A program made the position numbers and the translations under genes. A DNA stretch of 45,327 bases from Microbispora triticiradicis (lineage in GTDB: Bacteria > Actinomycetota > Actinomycetes > Streptosporangiales > Streptosporangiaceae), in the NCBI GenBank assembly GCA_003260025.2, contig QFZU02000078.1, positions 1-45,327 on the forward strand. The letters are read 5' to 3'. The notes under the pieces were generated by a model. The model did no database searches and was not told where the DNA came from. It saw only the letters and a program-made list of their open reading frames with translations. Shown in pieces: positions 8,937 to 17,719 of this stretch (position 1 is its first letter; the number at the start of each line of letters is the position of its first letter).

Positions 8937-9635
8937 TCAGAATTCCCGCCACCTGAGGACGTTCGGGTAGGCGATCTCCAGACCCTCGCTCTCCCGCAGC
9001 GCGGCCTCGGCCACCTCGGGGGTGAACTCGATGCGCAGGACCGCCTCCAGGTCGGCCCGCGACTCGAAGGTCATGCGCAGGTCCAGCGGCTCGCGCCGCC
9101 AGCCCTGCCGCGACCAGAAGCGCTCCACGGCCTCGGGGGAGTACGACGGCAGCGACCGGCGGAACCAGCGGCCGAAGGCGTCGCGGGAGGCGTCCACGTC
9201 CACGACGAACGCCACGCCGCCCCGGCGCAGCACCCGTCCCAGCTCGCGCAGCCCGGGCTCGCACCCCGGGCCGAAGAAGTACGCCCAGCGCGCCATCGCG
9301 ACGTCCGCCGACGAGTCGGGCACCGGCAGCGCCTGCGCGGTGCCCGTGCGCACCGCGACGTTGGGCAGCGACGCGCAGCGGGCGGCCGCCCTGGCGGCGA
9401 GGCCGCCGTGCGGCTCCACGCCCACCACCCTCCCCGCGGACGCGGCGAGCGCCGGCAGGTGGAAGCCCGTGCCGCAGCCGATGTCGAGCACCGTCGCGCC
9501 GTCCCACGGCCGTACGGCCCGCATCGCGGCCTCGACGGCGCCCGCCGGCCCGACGGCGCGGTTCTCCAGCTCGTAGACCTGGGGGGTGTTCCAGATGTTC
9601 GGGCTGGGTACGGCCCCGCTCACGATCCGTGCCAT
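8937..9635 (-). CDS. Class I SAM-dependent methyltransferase
   Basis: 232 residues. Motif I is VLDIGCGTGFHLPALA, followed by VVGVEPHGG, the acidic/aromatic segment SSADVAMARWAYFFGPG and the post-motif LGRVLRRGGVAFVVD. This is the methyltransf_11/25 type; the substrate cannot be told from sequence. ATG 9635 gives MARIVSGAVPSPNIWNTP, typical of the subgroup. It is divergent from the 9799 gene and tail-to-head with merR, about 76 bp apart. Confidence 0.85.
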   Translation of the reverse strand: MARIVSGAVPSPNIWNTPQVYELENRAVGPAGAVEAAMRAVRPWDGATVLDIGCGTGFHLPALAASAGRVVGVEPHGGLAARAAARCASLPNVAVRTGTAQALPVPDSSADVAMARWAYFFGPGCEPGLRELGRVLRRGGVAFVVDVDASRDAFGRWFRRSLPSYSPEAVERFWSRQGWRREPLDLRMTFESRADLEAVLRIEFTPEVAEAALRESEGLEIAYPNVLRWREF

Positions 9636-9798
9636 GCGCCCCACATTAGTTCGCGACCTTGGGTAGTTGATTGTGGCGAAGCGGCGCGCGGCGCGGGTGC
9701 GGCTTAGGCTGGATCCGTGAACGGGCGCAGGGAGCGAACGGACGGCCACGGCCACGGGACTGGATCGTGCCCGGGGGTCGCCAGGGGAGGCTGGCCTC

Positions 9799-10614
9799 AT
9801 GAGTGACATCCGCGTGCCCAGCGGCGAGGTGGCGTTGTCGACCGCGTCGGTGTACCCGGAACGGACCCCGGACGCCTTCGAACTGGCCGCCAGGCTCGGG
9901 TACGACGGCGTAGAGATCATGGTGGGACAGGACCCGGTCAGTCAGGACGTCGAGGTCCTCCAGCGGCTGCGCGACCACTACCAGATCCCGGTCCTGGCCA
10001 TACACGCGCCCTGTCTGCTGGTGACCCAGCGGGTGTGGGGGCGCGACCCCTGGGCGAAGCTGCGCAGGGCCCGCGAGGCGGCCGAACGGCTGGGCGCGCG
10101 GACGGTCGTCGTCCACCCGCCCTTCCGCTGGCAGCGCGACTACGCCAAGGAGTTCGAGAAGGGCCTGGCGAGGATGCGCGACGAGACCGACGTCGTCTTC
10201 GCGGTGGAGAACATGTTCCCGCTGCGGGCGAGGGGCAACGAGGTCGTGCCGTACGCGCCGGACTGGAACCCGGTCGACTACGACTTCCCCGACGTGACGC
10301 TCGACCTGTCCCACACGGCGGTGTCCGGCACGGACGCGATGGAGATGGCCACCAAGCTCGGCGACCGGCTGGCCCACCTGCATCTGGCCGACGGCCTGGG
10401 CACCACCAACAAGGACGAGCACCTGGTCCCGGGCCGGGGGACGCAGCCGTGCGCCCCGATGCTGGAGCGGCTGGCCGGGAGCGGATACCGCGGATTGATC
10501 GTCCTGGAGATCAACACGCGCAGGGCGGCCAGCCGCACCGAGCGGATCGAGGACCTCACCGAGGCGCTCGCGTTCGCCAGGCACCACTTCGCCGCCTCCT
10601 CGACCGCCTCATGA
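9799..10614 (+). CDS. Sugar phosphate isomerase/epimerase-like TIM-barrel protein
   Basis: 271 residues of the xylose-isomerase-like (AP endonuclease 2) fold: [93 protein letters not shown]. The His and Glu residues in these strands are the usual metal ligands. The substrate is unknown. GGGAGG precedes ATG 9799. The stop overlaps the ATG of the next gene (ATGA at 10611-10614), marking an operon with the methyltransferase and the TetR gene. Confidence 0.87.
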   Translation: MSDIRVPSGEVALSTASVYPERTPDAFELAARLGYDGVEIMVGQDPVSQDVEVLQRLRDHYQIPVLAIHAPCLLVTQRVWGRDPWAKLRRAREAAERLGARTVVVHPPFRWQRDYAKEFEKGLARMRDETDVVFAVENMFPLRARGNEVVPYAPDWNPVDYDFPDVTLDLSHTAVSGTDAMEMATKLGDRLAHLHLADGLGTTNKDEHLVPGRGTQPCAPMLERLAGSGYRGLIVLEINTRRAASRTERIEDLTEALAFARHHFAASSTAS

Positions 10615-10633
10615 ACGACGGCCTCATGAACGA
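10606..10633 (+). repeat. 13-bp direct repeat duplicating the start codon
   Basis: GCCTCATGAACGA occurs at 10606-10618 and 10621-10633, a 15-bp period. It duplicates the ATG context of the methyltransferase in frame, giving MNDGLMNE. Confidence 0.8.
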
Positions 10634-11417
10634 ACGGCTGACCGGCAGCCACCGGGTGTTCGACCGCGTCTCGGAGGAGTACGACGCGGCCAGGCCGCAC
10701 TATCCGGAGGCCCTCTACCTCGCTCTGGAGGAACTGTCGGGCATCCGGCTCGACGGCGCGGCGGTGATCGACGTGGGGGCGGGCACCGGCATCTCGACCC
10801 GGGGGCTGCTCGACCGCGGCGCCAGGGTCGTCGCCGTCGACCGGGGCGAGCGGATGCTGGCCCGTCTCCGGGCCCGCACGACCTGCCCGGTGATCCTGGC
10901 GAACGGCGACGACCTGCCCTTTCGCGCGGGTGTCGCCGACCTCGTCACCTACGCCCAGTCGTGGCACTGGCTCGACCCCGCGCTGTCGGTCGCCGAGGCC
11001 GTACGGGTGACCCGGGCGGGCGGCGCGGTCGCGGGATGGTGGAACAGCGTGGACCCCGGCAAGGCCGACTGGCTGGCGGCCAACCAGGTGCGGCTCGCCG
11101 AGTCCTGCCCCGGGTACATCGGGCCGGTGCTGCCCGGGTGGAGCATGCCGCCCCTCGCCGCGGCCATGTCGGGCGGCGGTCTCGACGGTGCGGGCGCCGG
11201 CCTCGACGTGGCCGAGACCTGGGTCACCTGGACCAGGTCGGTGCCGCTGGAGGACTTCCTCACCGACCTGCGTACGCACTCCTACATGGCCAGCATGGAC
11301 GGCGACGTGGTGGCGGACCTGATCGCCCGGGAGCGCGCCGAACTCGGCCGCGTGTTCCCCGGCGGCAGGCTCACCGTGCCCATGCGCGTGTACCTCGCGG
11401 TGGGACGCAGGGGCTGA
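10611..11417 (+). CDS. Class I SAM-dependent methyltransferase
   Basis: 268 residues: [20 protein letters not shown], motif [43 protein letters not shown], and [21 protein letters not shown]. This is the subgroup annotated as class I SAM-dependent methyltransferase with unknown substrate. Two in-frame ATG codons (10611 and 10626) sit in two copies of a 13-bp direct repeat. The first overlaps the upstream stop and is used here. The TetR gene starts 2 bp after the stop. Confidence 0.87.
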   Translation: MNDGLMNERLTGSHRVFDRVSEEYDAARPHYPEALYLALEELSGIRLDGAAVIDVGAGTGISTRGLLDRGARVVAVDRGERMLARLRARTTCPVILANGDDLPFRAGVADLVTYAQSWHWLDPALSVAEAVRVTRAGGAVAGWWNSVDPGKADWLAANQVRLAESCPGYIGPVLPGWSMPPLAAAMSGGGLDGAGAGLDVAETWVTWTRSVPLEDFLTDLRTHSYMASMDGDVVADLIARERAELGRVFPGGRLTVPMRVYLAVGRRG

Positions 11418-11419
11418 CC

Positions 11420-12034
11420 GTGACCACCGAAGTCCCGGAGGTGTCGGGAGGCGGCCGGCGGCCGCGGCGGCCGGGCCGGCGTCCCGGCACGGCGGACACA
11501 CGTGGGGAGATCCTGGCCGCGGCGCGCAGGGTCTTCGCGGAGAAGGGGTTCGACAAGGCCACGATCCGGGGCATCGCCCGCGAGGCCGGCGTCGACCCCG
11601 CCCTCCTCCACCACTATTTCGACAACAAGGAGGGCATGTTCGTCGCGGCCATGGAGCTCCCCGCGGACCCCTCGACGGTCGTCCCCATGCTTCTCGCGGG
11701 GCCGCGCGAGGAGATCGGGGAGCGGATCGTCCGCTTCATCCTCACGATGACGGCGGACCCCGCGGCGCGGGAGCGGGTGCTCGGGGTGATGCGGACGGCG
11801 ATGGTGAACGAGCAGGCCGTCGGCATGATCCGGGAGTTCTTCGGCACCGCGATCCTGGGCCGGGTGGCCGAGGCGCTCGGCGTCCCGCCGCTGCGGGCCG
11901 AGGCCGCCTTCGCCCAGATGTTCGGCGTGGTGATGATCAGGTACATCCTCGGGATGGAGCCGATGGCGTCGGCGGACATCGAGGAACTCGTCGCGCTGCT
12001 GGCCCCGGTGGTGCAGCGTTACCTGGACGGATGA
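11420..12034 (+). CDS. TetR-family regulator
   Basis: 204 residues. After a basic, Gly/Arg/Pro-rich N-terminus comes the HTH: TRGEILAAARRVFAEKGFDK, IRGIAREAGVDPALLHHYFD, NKEGMFVAAMELP. The C-terminal ligand-binding domain (VVPMLLAGPREEIGERIVRF) belongs to a subgroup common in actinomycetes. GTG 11420 lies 2 bp after the methyltransferase stop, so it is co-transcribed. The ligand is unknown. It may also act on the downstream etfD gene, but no operator was identified. Confidence 0.88.
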   Translation: MTTEVPEVSGGGRRPRRPGRRPGTADTRGEILAAARRVFAEKGFDKATIRGIAREAGVDPALLHHYFDNKEGMFVAAMELPADPSTVVPMLLAGPREEIGERIVRFILTMTADPAARERVLGVMRTAMVNEQAVGMIREFFGTAILGRVAEALGVPPLRAEAAFAQMFGVVMIRYILGMEPMASADIEELVALLAPVVQRYLDG

Positions 12035-12279
12035 GCACCGGGACAGGCGTCACCGGTGCCGGCAGGTCAGGTGGGGCCCCGCATGCGTTCGGGTAGAGCT
12101 TCGTTCTAGTCTGGTGCCGCGGGAACGCTGTGACGCGCGCCACGCCGATGGCGTGACAGGCATATGTTACTCGTCGGTACCATGCGGGAAGCGGGTTTTC
12201 CACAGGGCCGGCCCCCGGCCGTCCCGGTGAAGGCGCCGCGTGCTTATGGTGGCAGCCGACGTTGAAAGCGGGAGGGCTC

Positions 12280-14388
12280 GTGCTCTGGGTAGCGATAGCG
12301 ATAGCCGGCCTCGTCGCGACCGCCGCCGCGGTCGCGCTGGCGGGCCGGCGTGTGCTGTTCCTCTACCGGCTCGCGACCAGTGGTCAGCCGGCCCCGGAGC
12401 GGATCGAGTACGCCCGGCGGCACGCCGGCGCGGAGGTCAGAGCGCAGCTTGTGGAGGTGTTCGGCCAGCGCAAGCTGCTCAAGTGGACGCCGTCGGGCAC
12501 CGCGCACTTCTTCGTGATGTGGGCGTTCTTCATCCTCGCCTCGGTCTACCTGGAGGCGTACGGCGCGCTCGTCCAGGGCGCGGTCACCGGCACGCCGGAC
12601 TTCCACATCCCGTTGATCGGGACCTGGCCGGTGCTGGGCTTCCTGCAGGACTTCATCGCGGTCGCCGCGCTGATCGGGCTGATCGCCTTCGCGGTCATCC
12701 GCGTGAAGAACTCGCCGAAGAAGCTGGGCCGCGGCTCCCGGTTCTCCGGGTCGCATCTGGGCGGCGCCTGGCTCATCCTGTTCATGATCTTCAATGTGAT
12801 CTGGACGATGTTCCTGTTCCGGGGGGCGGCCGTCAACACCGGCAACTTCCCCTACCGGTCGGGGGCCTTCGCCTCACAGGCGGTGGCGAAGATCCTGCCC
12901 GACAGCGAGGGGCTGGAGGCCACGGGCCTGCTGCTGCACATCGGCGTCATGCTGGTGTTCCTCGTCATCGTGGTGAACTCCAAGCACCTGCACATCTTCA
13001 CCGCGCCGTTGAACGTGCTGTTCTCCCGCCGCCCGGACGGCCTCGGCCCGGCCCAGCCGATGCGCAGCGACGGCAAGGTGCTGGACTTCGAGGAGGCCGA
13101 CCCCGAGACGGACGTGTTCGGCCGCGGCAAGATCGCCGACACGTCCTGGAAGGGGTTCCTGGACTTCTACACCTGCACCGAGTGCGGGCGCTGCCAGTCC
13201 CAGTGCCCGGCGTGGAACACCGGCAAGCCGCTGTCGCCCAAGATGCTCATCCTCGACCAGCGCGACCACGCCTTCGCGGTCGCGCCCTACCTGCTGGCGG
13301 GGGAGAAGGAGAAGGAGAGCCTGTCGCAGGACGTGCTGGCCCTGCTCGACAAGCCGCTGGTCGGCGAGGACGGGGTCATCCATCCCGACGTGCTGTGGTC
13401 CTGCACGAACTGCGGCGCCTGCGTCGAGCAGTGCCCGGTGGACATCGAGCACATCGACCACATCCTCGACATGCGCCGCTACCAGGTGATGATCGAGTCG
13501 TCGTTCCCGTCCGAGGCGGGGGTGATGCTCAAGAACCTGGAGAACAAGGGCAACCCGTGGGGCATGTCCGAGATGAAGCGCGCCGACTGGATCGAGGAGC
13601 TCGACTTCGAGGTCACCCTCGTCGACGAGAAGATGCCCGAGGACGTGGAGTACCTGTTCTGGGTCGGCTGCGCCGGGGCCCTGGAGGACCGGGCGAAGAA
13701 GACCACCAAGGCCGTCGCGGAGCTGCTGCACATCGCGGGTGTGAAGTTCGGCGTGCTCGGGCCGATGGAGGCGTGCTCGGGAGACCCCGCCCGGCGCCTG
13801 GGCATGGAGTTCCTGTTCAGCATGCTGGCGCAGCAGAACGTCGAGACGCTGAACGAGGCCGGCGTCAAGAAGATAGTCGCGACCTGCCCGCACTGCTTCA
13901 ACACGCTGGCCAACGAATACCCGCAGCTCGGCGGGCACTACGAGGTGGTGCACCACACGCAGTTGCTGGCGCGCCTGGTCGAGGAGGGCCGGCTCACGCC
14001 GATCACCCCGATCGAGGAGAAGATCACCTACCACGACCCGTGCTTCCTCGGCCGCCACAACAAGGTGTACGCCCAGCCGCGCGACATCATGGCCAAGGTG
14101 CCCGGGGTCACGACCCAGGAGATGCACCGCTGTGGGGAACGCGGTTTCTGCTGCGGCGCCGGGGGCGCGCGTATGTGGATGGAAGAGCGCATCGGCAAGC
14201 GAATCAACACCGAACGGGTGGACGAGGCGCTGACCACCGATCCCGACACCGTCTCCACCGCATGCCCGTTCTGCCTTGTCATGCTCGGCGACGCGATCAA
14301 CGAGAAGAAGAACGCCGGTCAGGCCAAGGAGTCGATCGAGGTCGTCGACGTCGCCCAGCTCCTCATCAAATCCGTCAAGCAGGGTTAA
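12280..14388 (+). CDS. etfD: ETF:quinone membrane Fe-S oxidoreductase (EtfD-like)
   Basis: Close in layout to Rv0338c (EtfD) of M. tuberculosis, which passes electrons from electron-transfer flavoprotein during acyl-CoA oxidation to the menaquinone pool. 702 residues: an N-terminal NarI/HdrE-like membrane domain with about five helices (HFFVMWAFFILASVYLEAYG, AWLILFMIFNVIWTMFLF, LLLHIGVMLVFLVIVV), two 4Fe-4S motifs (CTECGRCQSQCP and CTNCGACVEQCP), then two CCG domains of heterodisulfide-reductase type (HDPCFLGRHNKVY, GFCCGAGGARMW, ACPFCLVML). GTG 12280 with GGAGGG upstream is preferred; TTG 12262 would add six residues. Flanking gaps are clear, so it is monocistronic. It may support fatty-acid degradation. 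Confidence 0.9.
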   Translation: MLWVAIAIAGLVATAAAVALAGRRVLFLYRLATSGQPAPERIEYARRHAGAEVRAQLVEVFGQRKLLKWTPSGTAHFFVMWAFFILASVYLEAYGALVQGAVTGTPDFHIPLIGTWPVLGFLQDFIAVAALIGLIAFAVIRVKNSPKKLGRGSRFSGSHLGGAWLILFMIFNVIWTMFLFRGAAVNTGNFPYRSGAFASQAVAKILPDSEGLEATGLLLHIGVMLVFLVIVVNSKHLHIFTAPLNVLFSRRPDGLGPAQPMRSDGKVLDFEEADPETDVFGRGKIADTSWKGFLDFYTCTECGRCQSQCPAWNTGKPLSPKMLILDQRDHAFAVAPYLLAGEKEKESLSQDVLALLDKPLVGEDGVIHPDVLWSCTNCGACVEQCPVDIEHIDHILDMRRYQVMIESSFPSEAGVMLKNLENKGNPWGMSEMKRADWIEELDFEVTLVDEKMPEDVEYLFWVGCAGALEDRAKKTTKAVAELLHIAGVKFGVLGPMEACSGDPARRLGMEFLFSMLAQQNVETLNEAGVKKIVATCPHCFNTLANEYPQLGGHYEVVHHTQLLARLVEEGRLTPITPIEEKITYHDPCFLGRHNKVYAQPRDIMAKVPGVTTQEMHRCGERGFCCGAGGARMWMEERIGKRINTERVDEALTTDPDTVSTACPFCLVMLGDAINEKKNAGQAKESIEVVDVAQLLIKSVKQG

Positions 14389-14399
14389 CGAATTCTTTG

Positions 14400-14436
14400 C
14401 TGACGGACCGCACATTTTGTGGAGTTTCTCCGTCAG
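14400..14436 (+). terminator. Hairpin after etfD
   Basis: CTGACGGA (14400-14407) pairs perfectly with 14429-14436. Inside, CAC/GTG can also pair around an ATTTT loop. It starts 12 bp after the stop codon. Confidence 0.6.
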
Positions 14437-14548
14437 AACGAGTGATACATACATGTTTCAGTGAAGAGCCGGCAAACGCTTTCTCCACATAACAGGAGAA
14501 TCACGGTAACCTCAACGTTGGCTCAATCGACGGGGAGGGGGCGGCACG

Positions 14549-15343
14549 GTGGGTGTTGTCGTCAGCGACGCGGAGGTCACCCTGGCCGACGTCCTCTCCC
14601 TGCGGCTGGCAATCGAACAGCCGCTCGTGGACGGCACCCGGCTCGTCCTGCGGCAGCGGGGCACCGGTGAGGAACGGCACGTCACGCTGGGTGCCTCCGG
14701 CAGGAAGACGAGGGACGCCAGCGTCGCGATCTCGCTCGCGCCACTCGATCTCGAACCTGGCCGCTGGGACGCCTACCTCGAACAGGACGGGCCCCGCACC
14801 CGGATCCAGAGCGTCGACCCCGGTTTCTCGCTCGACCGCCTCGACGCGTACGCGCTCGGGCGGCGCACCCTCGCGTACCGCGCCTATCGCACGCGTAACG
14901 GATATCTGGCGCTGAAGATAGACCAGGCGGAGCCGGCCGCGGACATCCGGGCGGTGTGGTTCCGTGAGGGGCGCTTCGAGGTGACGGGCCTGCTGGCGTA
15001 CACGGGTTTCGACGACGACGACCAGCAACGGCGGGCCACGCTCACGCTGCGGCACGGCGACCCGGCCGCGACCCTGCGGTCCTCCGCCACCGTCCAGGGC
15101 GTCCGCTTCCACGCCGCGCTCTCGCTGTGCGACGTGCTGGCCGCCACGCCCGGCTCGCAGGGCACGTGGCAGCCGTACCTGGAGGTGGACGGCCTGGAGC
15201 GCGTGCTGCCGCTGAGCGCCCGCCTGGACGACGTCGAGGGCAAGCGCCGCCGCGTCCACTATCCGCGCGCCCTCGTGGACGGCGTGCCGGTCAGGCCCAG
15301 CTTCACCTCCGGCGACGACCTGCTCCTGGAGGTGGGGGTGTGA
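14549..15343 (+). CDS. Unknown protein coupled to a glycosyltransferase
   Basis: 264 residues, soluble, no signal peptide. The sequence is beta-rich with two related halves: DAEVTLADVLSLRLAIEQPL and RLVLRQRGTGEERHVTL near the N-terminus, and RRATLTLRHGDPAATLRSSA near the middle, suggesting repeated beta-sandwich modules. GGAGGGGG precedes GTG 14549. Its stop overlaps the GTG of the glycosyltransferase (GTGA, 15340-15343), so the two act together, perhaps in making a cell-surface polymer. Similar proteins accompany teichoic-acid or capsule transferases, but I cannot name a family. Confidence 0.75.
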   Translation: MGVVVSDAEVTLADVLSLRLAIEQPLVDGTRLVLRQRGTGEERHVTLGASGRKTRDASVAISLAPLDLEPGRWDAYLEQDGPRTRIQSVDPGFSLDRLDAYALGRRTLAYRAYRTRNGYLALKIDQAEPAADIRAVWFREGRFEVTGLLAYTGFDDDDQQRRATLTLRHGDPAATLRSSATVQGVRFHAALSLCDVLAATPGSQGTWQPYLEVDGLERVLPLSARLDDVEGKRRRVHYPRALVDGVPVRPSFTSGDDLLLEVGV

Positions 15344-16416
15344 GAGTCGCCTTCGTGCTCCCGTCGGCGTACGGCATGCGCGGCGACGTGCGGGCCGTCC
15401 TGAACCTCGCGGGAGGGCTGGCCGCACGGCACGAGGTGGAGGTGGTGAGCATCCGGCGCACCAGGGAGACGCCGTTCTTCCCGGTGGACCGCCGGGTGGC
15501 GCTGCGCTGGCTCGTGGACGCCCGGCCCGGCGTCCACCACCTGCTGCCGCGGGGCCAGGTGCGCACCGAGGTGGCGCTGTGGCGGACGCTGCGCGGGCTG
15601 CGCGCCGACGTCCTGGTCACCACCCGGCCGTCACTGGGCGTGCAGGCCGCCCGGCACGCGCCGCGCGGAGTCGTCCGCATCGCCCGGGAGTGGAACAGGC
15701 CCTCGGTTCCCGGCCCGATCCGCCGCTTCTATCCCCGTCTGGACGCGGTGGTCACCACCACCCCCGGCCGCCGGGACGAGTGGGCGCGCCTGCTCGACGA
15801 CGACCTGTCGGTTCACGTCATCCCGGACGCCCTGCCGCAGGGGCCCTGGCCGCGGTCGCGCATGGACAACCGGATCGTCAGCGCGGGCGGCAGGCTCGTG
15901 CCCGGCAAGTCGTACGACGAGCTGGTGCGCGCCTTCGCGATCGTCGCGGACAAACGGCCCGACTGGCGGCTTCGGCTGTATGGCGGAGGTCCGGAGGAGC
16001 GGCGGCTGCGCGCCCTCGTCCGCGATCTCGCCCTGCACAATCACGTGTACTTCATGGGCGCGACCCCCGACCTGCCCGGAGAGTTCGCCAAGGCGTCGGT
16101 CGTGGTGGCGCCGTCCCGGCAGGAGGCCCAGGGCATGGCCGTGATCGAGGCGCTCAGCTGCGGGGTGCCGGTCGTCGGCTACGCCGGGCCGCGCGGTCCG
16201 GCCGAGTTCCTCCGCCCCGGGCTCGACAGCGTGCTGGTCGCCGAGGGGGAGGACGGCGTCGAGTCACTCGCCGGCGCGCTGCTCACCCTCGTCGACGACG
16301 AGCGCCGCCGGATGGCCCTCGCGGCGGGCGCGCTGGAGAGCGCCTCGGGCCACGCCGCGTCCGGCGTCGCCGCCCGCTGGGAGGAACTCATGTACGGCCT
16401 CCGCTCCCGCGACTGA
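15340..16416 (+). CDS. GT4-family glycosyltransferase
   Basis: 358 residues, GT-B fold. N-terminal VAFVLPSAYGMRGDVRAVLN; C-terminal nucleotide-sugar-binding half with IVSAGGRLVPGKSYDELVRA, LRLYGGGPEERRLRALV, HVYFMGATPDLPGEFAKASV and the EX7E-like ending SRQEAQGMAVIEALSCGVPV. A retaining glycosyltransferase that adds a sugar from a nucleotide donor at the cytoplasmic membrane face; acceptor unknown. Translationally coupled to the upstream gene. Converges on the STAS gene with a 19-bp gap. Confidence 0.9.
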   Translation: MRVAFVLPSAYGMRGDVRAVLNLAGGLAARHEVEVVSIRRTRETPFFPVDRRVALRWLVDARPGVHHLLPRGQVRTEVALWRTLRGLRADVLVTTRPSLGVQAARHAPRGVVRIAREWNRPSVPGPIRRFYPRLDAVVTTTPGRRDEWARLLDDDLSVHVIPDALPQGPWPRSRMDNRIVSAGGRLVPGKSYDELVRAFAIVADKRPDWRLRLYGGGPEERRLRALVRDLALHNHVYFMGATPDLPGEFAKASVVVAPSRQEAQGMAVIEALSCGVPVVGYAGPRGPAEFLRPGLDSVLVAEGEDGVESLAGALLTLVDDERRRMALAAGALESASGHAASGVAARWEELMYGLRSRD

Positions 16417-16435
16417 CGGGCACGGGGAGTCCGAC

Positions 16436-16819
16436 CTAGGCTTCGGGGCCGGTGAGGAAGGCGGCGGCGGAGGCGACGGAGTCGTGGACCGGGAGTTCCG
16501 AGTCGAGGCCGGTGATCCTGAGCATCCGCGCGAAGCGTCCGTGCGCGTTGCTGAGCGCCAGGTCCCCGCCGACCGACCGGACGGCGGGCAGCGCCCCCAT
16601 GAGGACGCTCAGCCCGGTGGAGTCGCAGAAGGTGAGGGCCTCCGCGTCGACCACGATGCGGGGCGGGTTGCGCAGCCCGACCGCCTCGGCGAGGCGGGCG
16701 CGCAGGGCGGGAGCCGCGATCAGATCGAGCTCGCCGTACATGTGGATGACGACGACGTGGTCCTGGAGGACGGTGAGCATCGAGAAGGTCTCGGGCTCTC
16801 CGTACCGTCCCCGTTCCAC
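16436..16819 (-). CDS. STAS-domain anti-sigma factor antagonist
   Basis: 127 residues. SpoIIAA/RsbV-like fold: VVVIHMYGELDLIAAPALRA, IVVDAEALTFCDSTGLSVLM and LRITGLDSELPVHDSV. S67 in the DSTGLS motif is the expected phosphorylation site. Such proteins free an alternative sigma factor by binding its anti-sigma kinase. No partner kinase or phosphatase lies next to it. Starts at GTG 16819; GAGG lies 9 nt upstream. Confidence 0.9.
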   Translation of the reverse strand: MERGRYGEPETFSMLTVLQDHVVVIHMYGELDLIAAPALRARLAEAVGLRNPPRIVVDAEALTFCDSTGLSVLMGALPAVRSVGGDLALSNAHGRFARMLRITGLDSELPVHDSVASAAAFLTGPEA

Positions 16820-16968
16820 TCGCGCTCGCCTCTGTTCGCCTCGGCTCGTCCCGTCCTGGCGGATCCGGGAGCCGCCGGGACCCGTCCGTCAATGATTGCA
16901 CATGACAAACGATGCCCCGGACAGGCGATCGTGCAGCTCCGGGCGCCCGCGGAGGAGCACACCGGTTC

Positions 16969-16988
16969 ATACCCGCGCCGGGTATCGT
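16969..16988 (+). promoter_or_regulatory. CsoR operator overlapping a leaderless promoter
   Basis: ATACCCG-CGC-CGGGTAT (16969-16985) is a perfect 7-bp inverted repeat of the ATAC...GTAT type known for actinobacterial CsoR. A -10 box TATCGT (16983-16988) overlaps its right arm. The csoR ATG follows after exactly six bases, so the mRNA is probably leaderless and the site autoregulatory. Confidence 0.7.
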
Positions 16989-16994
16989 TGAAGG

Positions 16995-17276
16995 ATGCAC
17001 GGGTACAGCGGGGACAAACAGGCCTACCTCACCCGCCTGCGCCGGATCGAGGGACAGATCCGGGGGTTGCAGCGGATGGTGGACGAAGAGGCCTACTGCA
17101 TCGACATCCTCACCCAGGTCTCGGCGGCCACCCGCGCCCTTCAGGCGGTGGCCCTCGGCCTGCTGGAGGATCACATCGGCCACTGTGTGGCCGACGCCGT
17201 CAAGAGCGGCGGTCCGGAGGCCGACGAGAAGATCAGGGAGGCCTCGGCCGCCATCGCCCGCCTCGTACGGTCCTGA
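16995..17276 (+). CDS. csoR: CsoR-family copper-sensing repressor
   Basis: 93 residues, all-alpha. C35, H60 and C64 form the Cys-His-Cys set that binds Cu(I) in CsoR (YCIDILTQ, DHIGHCVADA). The start YSGDKQAYLTRLRRIEGQIRGLQRM is typical. Copper binding releases DNA. No copA, copZ or other copper gene is adjacent, so it acts on itself or on distant targets. The palindrome immediately upstream supports autoregulation. Confidence 0.93.
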   Translation: MHGYSGDKQAYLTRLRRIEGQIRGLQRMVDEEAYCIDILTQVSAATRALQAVALGLLEDHIGHCVADAVKSGGPEADEKIREASAAIARLVRS

Positions 17277-17337
17277 ACGGACCCGGCGGGATCGACAGCT
17301 CCTCGGCGGGCCGGTACGGGTCAACGGAGCAAGCCGC

Positions 17338-17361
17338 CCCGGGCGCATCAGGACGCCCGGG
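17338..17361. terminator. Hairpin between convergent csoR and the small minus-strand gene
   Basis: CCCGGGCG (17338-17345) pairs with 17354-17361 around an 8-nt loop. It lies 60 bp after csoR and 20 bp after the end of the convergent gene, so it may serve both. Confidence 0.6.
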
Positions 17362-17382
17362 ACGGACCATGCTCTCAGTTCT

Positions 17383-17544
17383 TCAGTGGCTCGCCGAAGT
17401 CCGCAAGCCGAGCGCGTTGTCGAGCTCTTCCAAGGTCAGCCGGTTCTCCGTGATGTTCACGGCCTCCAGTACCTCGGCGTAGAGCGCGATCTCGTCCAAC
17501 GCGACACGGTCGTGGACCCGGGAGTCCAGATCGTCGTGCCCCAC
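17383..17544 (-). CDS. Small conserved-looking protein, 53 residues
   Basis: I favour GTG 17544 with GGAAGGA about 9 nt upstream. The product has an acidic helix pair (ALDEIALYAEVLEAVNI, LTLEELDNALGL) of a kind I associate with short actinomycete proteins. The open frame extends to 17661, but that part has low-quality composition. No family name or function can be given. It is the only gene candidate between csoR and the large minus-strand gene; 17545-17719 shows nothing else convincing. Confidence 0.55.
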   Translation of the reverse strand: MGHDDLDSRVHDRVALDEIALYAEVLEAVNITENRLTLEELDNALGLRTSASH

Positions 17545-17719
17545 CGCGTCGTCCTTCCTTCCGCAGCCCACACCCATCACGAGGTTACGTCCGGGTACTC
17601 CACCGCGACATGGCCCATCGTGACCATTCCCGACCCGTACCTCGTGTCCCTCGGTGACCATTTCCCCGATTCCGAGATCACGATTCGATGAAAAGGACGG
17701 TGATGGAGGGAAGGGATTG

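Noticed and set aside
12035-12279. A small gene or RNA before etfD
   Set aside because: No ribosome-binding site with a plausible frame, and no stable structure beyond weak dyads such as GTGAC/GTTAC near 12152-12169.
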